From contig CACIQQ010000007.1 of assembly GCA_902588835.1 (NCBI GenBank), positions 1 through 64,000 on the forward strand: DNA of 64,000 nt, read 5' to 3'. Source of the DNA: an uncultured Pelagibacteraceae bacterium. Lineage in GTDB: Bacteria > Pseudomonadota > Alphaproteobacteria > Pelagibacterales > Pelagibacteraceae. Below the pieces are notes generated by a model. The model worked only from the letters and a program-made list of their open reading frames with translations. It was not told the origin of the DNA and searched no databases. A program made the position numbers and the translations under genes. This document shows, one piece after another, positions 43,944-52,875 of this stretch. Position 1 is the stretch's first letter, and each line of letters starts with the position of its first letter.

Positions 43944-44453
43944 ATGACTAAAATTTATACATATATTTTGACAATATTTTTTATTTTTAACTCTGCTTCA
44001 TTTGCAGATAAAAATATGATGATAGGTTCAAAAGGAAAACTTAGTGAAGTGGATAGAACAATCAAAGTGAAGATGTACGACAACTACTATGAACCAAAAT
44101 CTTTTAATATCAAAAAAGGTGAAACTATTAAATTTGAAGTAGTTAATGCAGGAAACCTTGTACATGAATTTAACATTGCTAATGCAATGATGCACAAAAA
44201 ACATCAGCCTGAAATGGAAAAAATGGTTGAGAATGAAATTTTATTAGCCGACTCAATTGATAGAGAGAAAATGAAAAAAATGGCAAAAATGGATAAAGCA
44301 ATGGGTCACTCACATAGTAATAGTGTTCTATTAGCTCCAAATGAAAAAGGTGATTTAGTTTGGAAGTTTGACAATGCAATGAATATTGAAATTGCTTGCA
44401 ATGTACCTGGCCATTATCAAATTGGAATGGTAGCTAACGTAGATTTAAAATAA
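43944..44453 (+). CDS. periplasmic cupredoxin with Met/His-rich insertion
   Basis: The 169-residue protein has a signal peptide (cleavage after ASFA, residue 21) and a plastocyanin/azurin-like domain. Type 1 copper ligands are His74 (LVHEF), Cys152, His157 and Met162 (ACNVPGHYQIGM). Between the first and the other ligands, residues 81-124 form an insertion rich in Met, His and Lys (KMKKMAKMDKAMGHSHS) that looks suited to copper binding. It lies between the alternative oxidase and the DUF4396 gene. Electron carrier or copper carrier are both possible. Confidence 0.9.
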   Translation: MTKIYTYILTIFFIFNSASFADKNMMIGSKGKLSEVDRTIKVKMYDNYYEPKSFNIKKGETIKFEVVNAGNLVHEFNIANAMMHKKHQPEMEKMVENEILLADSIDREKMKKMAKMDKAMGHSHSNSVLLAPNEKGDLVWKFDNAMNIEIACNVPGHYQIGMVANVDLK

Positions 44454-44459
44454 TTTTTA

Positions 44460-44903
44460 GTGAGTTCAGAAAGTTTATCTTTTAATTGGTCATGTAAACA
44501 TACATGGAAAAGAAGTGCAAAAAATACTGCATGGTGTTTACTTGGATGCTCTATTGGTGATTTTGGAACAATCTTATTTTTTCAATTAACTAAAATTCCA
44601 TTTCCAGTTCTTGGAATAATGACTTTAGCAATAATTAATGGATTAATAACAAGTATAATTTTGGAAACAGTTATACTTATGAGACAAAATTTTGATTTTA
44701 GAAAAGCATTTAATACAGCAATAGGGATGAGTTTTATATCTATGATTAGTATGGAAGTTGCTATGAATTTAACAGATTATCTTTTAACAGGCGGAGCAAT
44801 ATTAACTTGGTGGGTAGTTCCATTAATGTTGATTGTAGGTTTTGTAACACCGTGGCCTTATAATTATTGGAGATTAAAGAAATTTAATATAGCTTGCCAC
44901 TAA
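44460..44903 (+). CDS. DUF4396 domain-containing membrane protein
   Basis: A 147-residue inner-membrane protein starting at GTG 44460, 6 bases after the cupredoxin. It begins with a short cytoplasmic-like segment WSCKHTWKRSAKNTAWCLLG containing two Cys and a His, followed by about four helices (TAWCLLGCSIGDFGTILFF, VLGIMTLAIINGLITSIIL, TAIGMSFISMISMEVAMNL, WWVVPLMLIVGFVTPWPYN). This matches DUF4396, whose function is unknown. Tight spacing with aox and the cupredoxin suggests one operon. Confidence 0.85.
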   Translation: MSSESLSFNWSCKHTWKRSAKNTAWCLLGCSIGDFGTILFFQLTKIPFPVLGIMTLAIINGLITSIILETVILMRQNFDFRKAFNTAIGMSFISMISMEVAMNLTDYLLTGGAILTWWVVPLMLIVGFVTPWPYNYWRLKKFNIACH

Positions 44904-46186
44904 TTGGAGTAACCATATTTTCGAAGCCTTACATCACCAGTTCTTGCATGCGCTTCCATTCCTTCATATCTTGAAATTCTAGCAGCAGCAGCGCCAACTT
45001 CTTTTGTAGACTCTTTAGTCATTCTTTGAAAACTTAGTGTTTTAATAAATTTTCCTACGAATAAACCCCCAGTATATTTTCCAGCTCCCTTAGTAGGCAA
45101 TATATGATTTGTACCAGAACATTTATCACCGTAAGCAACAGTAGTTTCTTCACCTATAAATAATGATCCATAATTTTTTAAATTTTCATGGAACCATTTT
45201 AAATTTTTTGTTTGTAACTCTAAGTGTTCAGGAGCATAATCGTCACTAACTTTGACCATTTCTTCATTAGTATCACACAAAATAACTTCACCATAATCTC
45301 TCCACGCTGCTTCAGCACTTAATCTTGGAACCTCTGGCAATTCTTCAATTAATTCAGGAACTCTTTTCATAACTGTATCAGCTAACTTTTGACTTGTTGT
45401 ATATAACCAAGCAGGTGAGTTATAACCATGTTCAGCTTGTCCTACTAAGTCAACTGCAACAATTTCAGGATCTGCAGTTTCATCAGCAATAATTCCAATC
45501 TCTGTTGGTCCCGCGAATAAATCTATACCAACTTTACCAAACAAAATTCTTTTAGCCTCAGCAACAAATTGATTTCCGGGTCCAACTAAAATATCTGCAG
45601 GCGCATTACCAAACAAACCATAAGTCATTGCGGCTATAGCTGGTACACCACCTAAATTTAAAATTACGTCAGCACCACATAAGTCAGCGGTATAAATTAT
45701 AGAAGGATGGGCACCTATATTTTCTTTTGGGGGACTGCATGCGATGATGTTTTTAACTCTCGCTACTTTTGCAGTAGTTACACTCATGACAGCCGAAGCA
45801 ATGTGTGCATATCTACCACCAGGTATATAACATCCAGCAGTATTTACTGGCACAAGTTTTTGTCCAGCATATAATCCATTTGAAAGCTCAACTTCAAAGT
45901 CTTGACCGTAATTTTTTAATTGAGCTTCAGCGAATTTTTTAACTCTATCGTAAGAAAATCTAATATCATCCTTAGTCTTTTGATCTAATTTCTTTTTAAT
46001 CTCTTCAATTTTTTCTTTTGATACGATTATTTCTCCATCGTATTTGTCAAACTTTTTTGTTAATTCTTTGCAACCTTCTTCTTTTGATTTCTCAAGTTCT
46101 TTTAAAAGATTTTGAACAATCTCTTTAGTTTTAGTATCATCTGTTGAAGATGTTTTAGTCGCCTTTTTTAAATATTTAATTGTCAT
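44900..46186 (-). CDS. histidinol dehydrogenase family; probably sulfopropanediol 3-dehydrogenase-like
   Basis: Zn- and NAD-dependent alcohol dehydrogenase of 428 residues. HisD-family residues are kept: Gln/His in VGQAEHGYNSPAWL, PEHLEL with the Glu-His catalytic pair, GDKCSGTNHILPT and the C-terminal EGMEAHARTGDVRL. The sequence around AGCYIPGGRYAHIASAVMSV and GYNSPAWL resembles HpsN (2,3-dihydroxypropane-1-sulfonate to sulfolactate) more than biosynthetic HisD, from memory of the families. No his genes are near, while pta-, BASS- and Ldh2-type genes follow. Biosynthetic HisD remains possible. Confidence 0.85.
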   Translation of the reverse strand: MTIKYLKKATKTSSTDDTKTKEIVQNLLKELEKSKEEGCKELTKKFDKYDGEIIVSKEKIEEIKKKLDQKTKDDIRFSYDRVKKFAEAQLKNYGQDFEVELSNGLYAGQKLVPVNTAGCYIPGGRYAHIASAVMSVTTAKVARVKNIIACSPPKENIGAHPSIIYTADLCGADVILNLGGVPAIAAMTYGLFGNAPADILVGPGNQFVAEAKRILFGKVGIDLFAGPTEIGIIADETADPEIVAVDLVGQAEHGYNSPAWLYTTSQKLADTVMKRVPELIEELPEVPRLSAEAAWRDYGEVILCDTNEEMVKVSDDYAPEHLELQTKNLKWFHENLKNYGSLFIGEETTVAYGDKCSGTNHILPTKGAGKYTGGLFVGKFIKTLSFQRMTKESTKEVGAAAARISRYEGMEAHARTGDVRLRKYGYSN

Positions 46187-46209
46187 TTATATAAATTTAT
46201 ATTTCATTC

Positions 46210-47121
46210 TTAATCTAATGCAACAACTGCTGCAGCTATCGAGGCTAATCTTGCAACCGCCTCATCTGATCTGCTTGTTATAACCACTGGAACTTTTCCA
46301 CCAACCACAACTCCTGCTGCGCACGCTCCCATAAAATAAATCATCATTTTAACCAAAGCATTCCCAGTTTCTACACTTGGCACTAATAAAACATCTGCTT
46401 CCCCTGCAACAATATTTTTTATTCCTTTTATGTTAGCTGATTTTTTAGAAATACAATTATCAAACGCCAAAGGTCCAAAAACATCAGCATCTAATTTTTC
46501 TTTTTTTGATAATTCAGTAATTTCTTTTGCTTCCATTGAACTTTGTATACTGTCTAGAACCTCTTCTGTGGCAGATAAGACTGCAACTTTAGGTCTATTG
46601 ACTCCAATCCTTTTTGAAAAACCGATTACATTTTTTAAAATATGCATTTTAGTTTTAACATTTGGCATAACATTTAAAGCCCCATCAGTTATAATCAGAG
46701 GTTTGTCTTCTTTGTCTAATGTCATATGCCATATATGACTTAGTCTAGTTTTTCCTAAAAGCTGATATTCTCTTTTTAAAACTTCTTTCATTAGTATATC
46801 TGTATGAATATGACCTTTAACAATAATTTTGATCTTTCCAGCTTTTGCTAATTTAGCTGCTACAATTGCAGTATTATTTTCCACTGGCTCATGAATAATT
46901 TCATACTGGGAAATATCAAATTTAATTTCTTCAGCACATTTTTGAATTTCTTGTTTATCCCCAATAAAAATTGGTTTAATTAAATTTTCTTTAACCGCAT
47001 CCATCACTGAAAGCATTGGTAAAGGTTTTCCAGCATTGACAATTGCTGCACTAACTCCCTTCTTTTTGCTTGCTGCATCCAAAAGATTGTTAGGACACAC
47101 TATTTGCTTATCTGAAATCAT
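46210..47121 (-). CDS. phosphate acetyl/butyryltransferase family protein
   Basis: Enzyme of the PTA/PTB family (303 residues) that interconverts acyl phosphate and acyl-CoA. Seen: VSAAIVNAG, MDAVKENLIKPIFIGDK, VKGHIHTDILMK, SHIWHMTL, ITDGALNVMPN and the C-terminal PSVETGNALVKMMIYFMGA and VITSRSDEA. It lacks the regulatory N-terminal domains of long Pta. In sulfonate degraders such a Pta turns the acetyl phosphate made by Xsc into acetyl-CoA; here it is 23 bases from the HisD/HpsN-like gene, transcribed first. Confidence 0.9.
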   Translation of the reverse strand: MISDKQIVCPNNLLDAASKKKGVSAAIVNAGKPLPMLSVMDAVKENLIKPIFIGDKQEIQKCAEEIKFDISQYEIIHEPVENNTAIVAAKLAKAGKIKIIVKGHIHTDILMKEVLKREYQLLGKTRLSHIWHMTLDKEDKPLIITDGALNVMPNVKTKMHILKNVIGFSKRIGVNRPKVAVLSATEEVLDSIQSSMEAKEITELSKKEKLDADVFGPLAFDNCISKKSANIKGIKNIVAGEADVLLVPSVETGNALVKMMIYFMGACAAGVVVGGKVPVVITSRSDEAVARLASIAAAVVALD

Positions 47122-47189
47122 TTAAAATCTTATATTTGTTTTTATAATGAGTATAAAGGAATTTGAGCATATTTGTGGTAATATAAAGA

Positions 47190-48044
47190 GTGGAAATCGT
47201 AACAAAAATAACACCGATAATCCTTGCATTAATAATGCTTGGTTTAGGATTAGGTTTAAAACTCGAAGATTTTACTAGAGTATTAAAAACACCTAAAGAT
47301 TTTATTGTTGGTTTTATTTCTCAATTAATAATTCTTCCGCTCGTTGCTTATTTATTAATTATAATTTTAAAAACACCTCCTGAAATTGCAATTGGCGTAA
47401 TGATTATTGCTGCTGCACCAGGAGGAGTTACTTCAAACATTATGACTAAATTTGCTGACGGAGATGTAGCATTATCAATTTCCTTAACAGCGATAATAAG
47501 TTTATTAAGTATTATTACAGTCCCTTTTATAATTTTTACATCTGCAGATTTGTTTGGAATTACAAATATTGCAGAAAACATATCAATGATTGGTATCGCA
47601 TTTAAGATGTTTTTGGTCGTTACTGTGCCAGTTATATTAGGAATGATTATAAGAAAATTTGCAGAAAATTTTGTGGCGTCAAAAGTAGAAATATTTAATA
47701 AACTCAACATTGTATTGTTTGCAATTTTTTTCTTTGCTGCGTTTTATGAAGAAAGAGAAAACTTAATAAATTTATTGAAACAAGCAGGTCTAATTGCTTT
47801 AATCTTAAATGTTACCATGATGATAATTGCATTTTATCTTGGTAAAATTTTTGCGTCAGGCGTTAAACAACTTAAGTGTATTGCTTTAGAGTGTGGCTTA
47901 CAAAATGGAACTTTAGCACTGTTTGTTTCTACACAAATTTTTGGCTCTGATATATTATATGCAATACCAACTGGTGCTTATGCTCTTATAATGTATATAA
48001 CTGGATTTACTTTTGTTTTTTTATTAAGAAGAAACGCTAATTAA
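47190..48044 (+). CDS. BASS-family (bile acid:sodium symporter-like) transporter
   Basis: A 284-residue membrane protein starting at GTG 47190, with about nine helices. Family motifs are MLGLGLGLKLEDFTRVLKTP (helix 1 end), AAAPGGVTSNIMTKFADGDV (the crossed-helix substrate/sodium region) and ECGLQNGTLALFVSTQIFG. BASS proteins import organic anions with sodium. A sulfonated or carboxylic substrate is plausible from the neighbours, not from the sequence itself. It overlaps the convergent Ldh2 gene by 21 bases. Confidence 0.92.
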   Translation: MEIVTKITPIILALIMLGLGLGLKLEDFTRVLKTPKDFIVGFISQLIILPLVAYLLIIILKTPPEIAIGVMIIAAAPGGVTSNIMTKFADGDVALSISLTAIISLLSIITVPFIIFTSADLFGITNIAENISMIGIAFKMFLVVTVPVILGMIIRKFAENFVASKVEIFNKLNIVLFAIFFFAAFYEERENLINLLKQAGLIALILNVTMMIIAFYLGKIFASGVKQLKCIALECGLQNGTLALFVSTQIFGSDILYAIPTGAYALIMYITGFTFVFLLRRNAN

Positions 48045-49043
48045 TTTATCTAAATCTTTTTTTATTTCTTTCGGCAAATTAATTTTTTTTTTAGAATTTT
48101 TTGAAAATCTTTTTGCTTTATTTTCTCCAGGATAAGAAATTGAGGCGAAACCTTTAGCTCGCGGAAGTTTTTTTATAATCCTTATATTTTCTTTTATTCT
48201 TTTGATATAGTTTTTCCCAATAAAGATATTAGGCTTAATAGCTAAAAATAAATGTCCGACATTTTGCGGCCCTCTAAAATCATCAAATGGGTCTCTAACC
48301 TTTCCGCCGTGAGCAGCTCCTGTAATTACTCCACTTAAGATATCAACCATCCATGCAAGACCCGATCCTCTAAAGCCTGCGATCGGAAGCTGAACTCCTT
48401 TTAAAGCTTTTTTAGCATCTGTGGTGGGGTTTCCACTTTTATCTAAGGCAACACCAGCTGGAATTTTTTTACCAAGTCTAGCAGCAACTCTTATAATACC
48501 TCTGTTAATCATTGAAACAGATGAGTCTAAAATAAATGGAACCTTTCCTCCTGATGGTGTTCCAAAACAAATTGGGTTAGTTCCAAACAAAGTTTTTTTC
48601 GCCCCGAAAGGTGCGATTGCAGGTGGTGCATTAGTAAAACACCAAACCATTAAATTTTTTTTAACTGCTTGTTCAACGTAATAACCTGACAAACCATAAT
48701 GACCTGAATTTTTAACTCCAACTAATCCAATACCTGTTTTTTTTGCACTCTTTATTAAAGTTTTAATAGCTGTATCTGCTGCAACAAATCCAATGGAGTT
48801 ATTTGCATCAATAAAAGATATGGAGTTTGATATTTTCTTTATCTTAATTTTTGGTTTTGGATTGATAACTTTTTTTTTAATTCTTTCACAATACATCTTA
48901 AGCCTTGATACTCCATGACCATATGCACCGACATACTCAGCATTAATTAAAGCATTAGCACTTATTGTTGCATGAGAAAGACTCATGCCTCTTTTTTTAA
49001 AAATTTGGATAACAATTTTTTTTAGTTTTTTTCCATCAACCAT
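48024..49043 (-). CDS. Ldh2/malate-lactate dehydrogenase family oxidoreductase
   Basis: NAD(P)-dependent 2-hydroxy acid dehydrogenase of the type not related to classical LDH (339 residues). Seen: GAYGHGVSRLKMYCERIKK, KNSGHYGLSGYYVEQA, PIAPFG-like AIAPFGAKKTLFGTNPICFG, ALDKSGNPTTDAKKALKG and FRGSGLAWMVDILSGVITGA. Family members use malate, lactate, ureidoglycolate or sulfolactate (ComC/SlcC). With a HpsN-like gene 2 kb away, sulfolactate is an attractive guess. Its start overlaps the sugar dehydrogenase end by 22 bases. Confidence 0.88.
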   Translation of the reverse strand: MVDGKKLKKIVIQIFKKRGMSLSHATISANALINAEYVGAYGHGVSRLKMYCERIKKKVINPKPKIKIKKISNSISFIDANNSIGFVAADTAIKTLIKSAKKTGIGLVGVKNSGHYGLSGYYVEQAVKKNLMVWCFTNAPPAIAPFGAKKTLFGTNPICFGTPSGGKVPFILDSSVSMINRGIIRVAARLGKKIPAGVALDKSGNPTTDAKKALKGVQLPIAGFRGSGLAWMVDILSGVITGAAHGGKVRDPFDDFRGPQNVGHLFLAIKPNIFIGKNYIKRIKENIRIIKKLPRAKGFASISYPGENKAKRFSKNSKKKINLPKEIKKDLDKLISVSS

Positions 49044-50083
49044 AGACCGTCCTGACCAAGAAAATAAATCTTTCCATTGACGGGATGAACCTGAATATCT
49101 CTAATTCTTCCAATTTGATTTTGAAATATAATTTCTTCTCGCACATTTTTTGTGTCAGAAAAATCAAGCTTTCTTAAAGACATATCTTTTAAAGATGTTA
49201 CTAATGCTTGACCATTCCATTCTTTAAATTCATTACCTTTATAAATTGTTATTGCACTTGTTGCAATTGAAGGAACCCAATATTTAATAGCTTTTGTGTA
49301 ACCAGGCATCCATTTTGGTCCTATCTTAGTTCCACTATAATTTGTTCCACCCCAACCTAATATTTTCCATCCATAATTTTCACTCTTCTTTATTTCTCCA
49401 AACCAATCACCGCCTTTAGCTCCGTGATTACTTGCATAAACTTTTTTATCAAAAGGAGAAACTGTTAAACCTTGTGGGTTTCTTACACCAATTTGAAATA
49501 TTTCAGGTAACCAATCTTTTTTATCCACAAATTTAGGATTATCTTTTGGAATATTCCCATCAAGCTTTATTCTAATAGTGCTGCCTGGATGTTGAGTTGG
49601 ATCTTGTGCTATCATTCCTTGTCCTCTTTCACCCATAGATGCAAAAAGAAATTCATCTTTAACTGCTAGTCTAGAACCAAAATGATAACCAGATCTAATA
49701 GGGGGTTGAGCAACAAATATATTGTCAAATTTTAATTCTCCTCTATCTAAATTTGCTCTTGCAATAGAAGTAGTAGATTTAAATTTTCCGTGATCCTCTG
49801 AGTAGCTAACAAAAACAACATCATCTTTATATAAAATATCTAATAAGCCTCCTTGACCGTCCTCTAATATTTTAAGATTATGAATTACTTCAGAAACATT
49901 TCCAGAGCTTAATTCTATTAATTTAATTTTTCCTGACTTCTCGGTAATCAATAATTCTTTATCAGATATGAAAGTTGAGCCCCAAGGGGAATCTAAATCT
50001 GTAATTTTATTTATTTTAAATTCTGAAGCTTCAGCTGATACTGAAAATATAAATAAAAATAGAATTAACCTTTTCCACGCCAT
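49022..50083 (-). CDS. PQQ-dependent sugar dehydrogenase homologue (soluble GDH/aldose dehydrogenase family)
   Basis: Exported six-bladed beta-propeller protein of 353 residues with a signal peptide (LILFLFIFSVSAEA, cleavage near residue 18). Family motifs: LDSPWGSTFISDKELLITEK, GQGGLLDILY, RSGYHFGSRLAV, MGERGQGMIAQDPTQHPGS, GVRNPQGLTVSPF and ASNHGAKGGDWFGEI. In active members PQQ oxidises aldoses in the periplasm; no PQQ genes are seen here. It overlaps the permease gene by 19 bases, so it is in the same operon as the TauABC-type importer. Confidence 0.9.
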   Translation of the reverse strand: MAWKRLILFLFIFSVSAEASEFKINKITDLDSPWGSTFISDKELLITEKSGKIKLIELSSGNVSEVIHNLKILEDGQGGLLDILYKDDVVFVSYSEDHGKFKSTTSIARANLDRGELKFDNIFVAQPPIRSGYHFGSRLAVKDEFLFASMGERGQGMIAQDPTQHPGSTIRIKLDGNIPKDNPKFVDKKDWLPEIFQIGVRNPQGLTVSPFDKKVYASNHGAKGGDWFGEIKKSENYGWKILGWGGTNYSGTKIGPKWMPGYTKAIKYWVPSIATSAITIYKGNEFKEWNGQALVTSLKDMSLRKLDFSDTKNVREEIIFQNQIGRIRDIQVHPVNGKIYFLGQDGLWLMEKN

Positions 50084-51990
50084 GGAATAGTTTTATCTAT
50101 TATTTTTCTTAATGTAACGTCGAATAATAGTCCCAGCATACCCATAATGAAAATAGTTATCCAAATAACTTCATATTGGAAATATTTTTTTGCGACATTT
50201 TCAACAAATCCAATTCCTGTAGTACCTGCTAAAAATTCTGCTGCAACAAGTGTTCCCCAACACATTCCAACCGCAACTCTAATTCCTGTGAGAATTTCCG
50301 GTAAAGAATTAGGAAAGATTACGTATCTTAAAATTTGTTTTTTGGATGCACCGAGTGAATGAGCTGCATGAATTTTTGATAGTTGAGTTCCAGATGCACC
50401 AGCTCGTGCAGAGATAATCATGATTGATAATGAAACCATAAATAACAAGAATACTTTTCCAGTATTATCGATACCTAAAACTGAAATGATTAAGGGAGCC
50501 CATGCTAATGGTGGTACAGGTCTGTAAAGTTCAATTAAAGGATCAAAGAAACCTTTAGCAAATCTATTTAAACCCATAAACAATCCGAGTGGAACTCCAA
50601 TTAAAATTCCAAAGATAAGTCCTAAAAATACTCTTAAAAATGAATCCCAAATATGTCCGTAAGGAACAGGAATTTTAAATAATTTAAAATCTCCTGTAAC
50701 AACTTTAAGAACTCTACCTTTAAAGTTCTGTTCAACTACACCGTCTTTGGTATGAATAGGGTATTCCCCTGGAAGAACGTCAGCTATCCAATCTGGTAAA
50801 ATAAACCCAATTATTTTACTTACGTCCATCATATCAATCCAAAGTAAAGGTATATTTTTGTAACCGACGCTTGGTTTTGACATTAAGATAAATTTATTAA
50901 GAGTATCTGATGGTTTAGGTAGCCATCTTCCAGAACCTTGTTCAGAACAACTTGTTCCACTTGATACAATTGTTCCCGCAGGGAATAAAAACATATCTAC
51001 AAATCGTAACCCACCTTGTTCAGATTTTTGAACATTGTCGAATTCAACAATTGCATTTTGCATTTCATTGAGTGCATTAGGTGGATAAATACTTGCAAAT
51101 TCTATTCTTCTTGCAATTTTAACAATATTTTTGGCGAAGGTAGACGCAACTTCTTCTGTATCATCTAAGTTACTTCTATACTCTTTAATATTATCCTTTA
51201 AAGCTTTAATAGAATTTTTAAATTGTGGATTATGATTTCTTAACTTAAAGAATTTATCGTTTATTATCTCGAGTTCTTTTGCAGCAGCATCAAATTTAAG
51301 ACCTTTATTAGTAGCTGGAACTAAGGGAACTTCAATTGTGTTTTCTATTGAACCAGTACCAGATTGAACTTTTGTGATACCCCAACCACCTTCTTCAGAT
51401 ACTGCTTTTAATCTTTCATTTTTTTGTTCATCAGTTTCAAATGGGTAATCATTCTTTTTAAAATTAGAGGTTAAAAGTCTTATTTCTTCAGTCATCTCTT
51501 TAATCTGAATTTTTGTGTCTGTTTCCATTAAATTTTCGTTCGTTAGCAATGGAATTAACTGTCTCGTCTCGTTGATAAATCCAACTAAAGTTGTTTTCTG
51601 TGGACTACTTAAGTCTGGGGAGCTTTGTATTTCGTTAGTGATTATTTGAAGGTTTTTATTTTCAATTTTTATTATTGAAGTACTTTTAAATTCTCTCTCC
51701 TCTATTGGAAACTGATACTTTAAACCTAAAAGAGATTCATTTACTTTAGCTACCTGACATAATTCATTAGCAGATTTAGGATAAAAACCTTTCGCTATAT
51801 CCCAAGAATAATATAACCAAATTAAAAGTATCGCACTGCTCCCAACAATAATCCAATGCGTTCCACCTTTAGCTCTCTCAGGATTACCAAATACAGCATC
51901 AACTTTTTCTGTTCGAATTAATCTTCTTCCGTAAAGAATACATCCAACAATCGATACTAGTATTAATATTGTAATAAATTGGGTGAACAT
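50065..51990 (-). CDS. TauC/SsuC-type ABC permease with very large N-terminal extension
   Basis: Membrane subunit of a nitrate/sulfonate/taurine-class importer. The permease core occupies only residues 445-641 (IWDSFLRVFLGLIFGILIG, RPVPPLAWAPLIISVLGI, the EAA loop AAHSLGASKKQILRYVIFPN, and terminal helices). Ahead of it are two membrane helices (about 3-20 and 45-63) and some 370 further residues, mostly hydrophilic and helix-rich and probably periplasmic, with one Cys in SSGTSCSEQGSGRW. Ordinary TauC is about 270 residues. The gene follows tauB directly with no spacer. The extension is not recognised. Confidence 0.9.
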   Translation of the reverse strand: MFTQFITILILVSIVGCILYGRRLIRTEKVDAVFGNPERAKGGTHWIIVGSSAILLIWLYYSWDIAKGFYPKSANELCQVAKVNESLLGLKYQFPIEEREFKSTSIIKIENKNLQIITNEIQSSPDLSSPQKTTLVGFINETRQLIPLLTNENLMETDTKIQIKEMTEEIRLLTSNFKKNDYPFETDEQKNERLKAVSEEGGWGITKVQSGTGSIENTIEVPLVPATNKGLKFDAAAKELEIINDKFFKLRNHNPQFKNSIKALKDNIKEYRSNLDDTEEVASTFAKNIVKIARRIEFASIYPPNALNEMQNAIVEFDNVQKSEQGGLRFVDMFLFPAGTIVSSGTSCSEQGSGRWLPKPSDTLNKFILMSKPSVGYKNIPLLWIDMMDVSKIIGFILPDWIADVLPGEYPIHTKDGVVEQNFKGRVLKVVTGDFKLFKIPVPYGHIWDSFLRVFLGLIFGILIGVPLGLFMGLNRFAKGFFDPLIELYRPVPPLAWAPLIISVLGIDNTGKVFLLFMVSLSIMIISARAGASGTQLSKIHAAHSLGASKKQILRYVIFPNSLPEILTGIRVAVGMCWGTLVAAEFLAGTTGIGFVENVAKKYFQYEVIWITIFIMGMLGLLFDVTLRKIIDKTIPWRGKG

Positions 51991-52788
51991 TTAATTATCT
52001 TTCCCCATTATTTCTTCTTCCATGTTCCATATCATGGACAAAATTTCTTCTCGTTTTGATGAAAATTCTTTATTCTTTTTAATTTCTCTTAAGTCTTCTT
52101 TTAAACCCATTTCTGCAAATGGAAGTTTATACTCTTTATGAATTCTGCCTGGCCTTGGTGCCATCACATATAATCTTTCACCCAATAACAAAGCCTCTTC
52201 AACCGAGTGAGTTATTAGGATAATTGTTTTTCCAGTTTCTTTCCAAATTTTTAAAACAAGCGATTGCATTTTTTCTCTAGTTAAAGCATCTAATGCACCT
52301 AAAGGCTCATCCATTAAAATTAAATCAGGATCATTAATTAAACATCTTGCAAGCGCCACTCTTTGTTGCATACCACCTGATAATTGGTAAGTAGGAGTAT
52401 TTCCAAAACCTTTTAGACCAACTATTTCTAACCACTCATCAACTTTTTTTTGGGTTTCTCCCGGATCTTTTTTCTTCATTCTTAATCCAAAGTTGACATT
52501 TTCAGAAACAGTTAACCATTCAAACAAGGCACCTTGTTGAAATACCATCCCTCTATCAACTCCAGGACCATTAATTTCATTTGATCCTAAAGTAATTGTT
52601 CCTGATGTAGGTCTAATAAAACCTGCTGCAATATTTAATAAAGTTGTTTTTCCACATCCTGATGGACCAAGGACTGTTAATAGCTCGCCTTTTTTGATTG
52701 TAAAATTTAAATCTTTTAATGCATGAACAGTTTCTCCTTTAGGAGATTTAAAGATCATATTTAGATTTTGAGAAACTAAATCACTCAT
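51991..52788 (-). CDS. TauB/SsuB-type ABC transporter ATPase
   Basis: Energises the nitrate/sulfonate/taurine-class importer (265 residues). Walker A is LGPSGCGKTTLLNIAAGF, Q-loop region GMVFQQGALFEWLTVSENV, signature LSGGMQQRVALARCL, Walker B LILMDEPLGALDALT, and switch ITHSVEEALLLG. The residue pattern is of the TauB/SsuB/NrtD group. It is separated from tauA by a terminator-like hairpin and abuts the permease gene. Confidence 0.95.
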   Translation of the reverse strand: MSDLVSQNLNMIFKSPKGETVHALKDLNFTIKKGELLTVLGPSGCGKTTLLNIAAGFIRPTSGTITLGSNEINGPGVDRGMVFQQGALFEWLTVSENVNFGLRMKKKDPGETQKKVDEWLEIVGLKGFGNTPTYQLSGGMQQRVALARCLINDPDLILMDEPLGALDALTREKMQSLVLKIWKETGKTIILITHSVEEALLLGERLYVMAPRPGRIHKEYKLPFAEMGLKEDLREIKKNKEFSSKREEILSMIWNMEEEIMGKDN

Positions 52789-52815
52789 AACAAGACCTTA
52801 CATTAAAATTTGTAT

Positions 52816-52855
52816 AAAAAAAATAGGCACCAATTAAAAAAATTGGCGCCTATTT
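52816..52855 (-). terminator. intrinsic terminator between tauA and tauB
   Basis: Read on the minus strand, a 15-base stem (AAATAGGCGCCAATT pairing with AATTGGTGCCTATTT through one G-U pair) with a 5-base loop is followed by eight T residues, 20 bases after the tauA stop. This is a textbook Rho-independent terminator. Because tauB and tauC follow with no other evident promoter, it probably works partially, making binding-protein message in excess of the membrane subunits. Confidence 0.88.
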
Positions 52856-52875
52856 AAATCTATTTAACCTTATGA

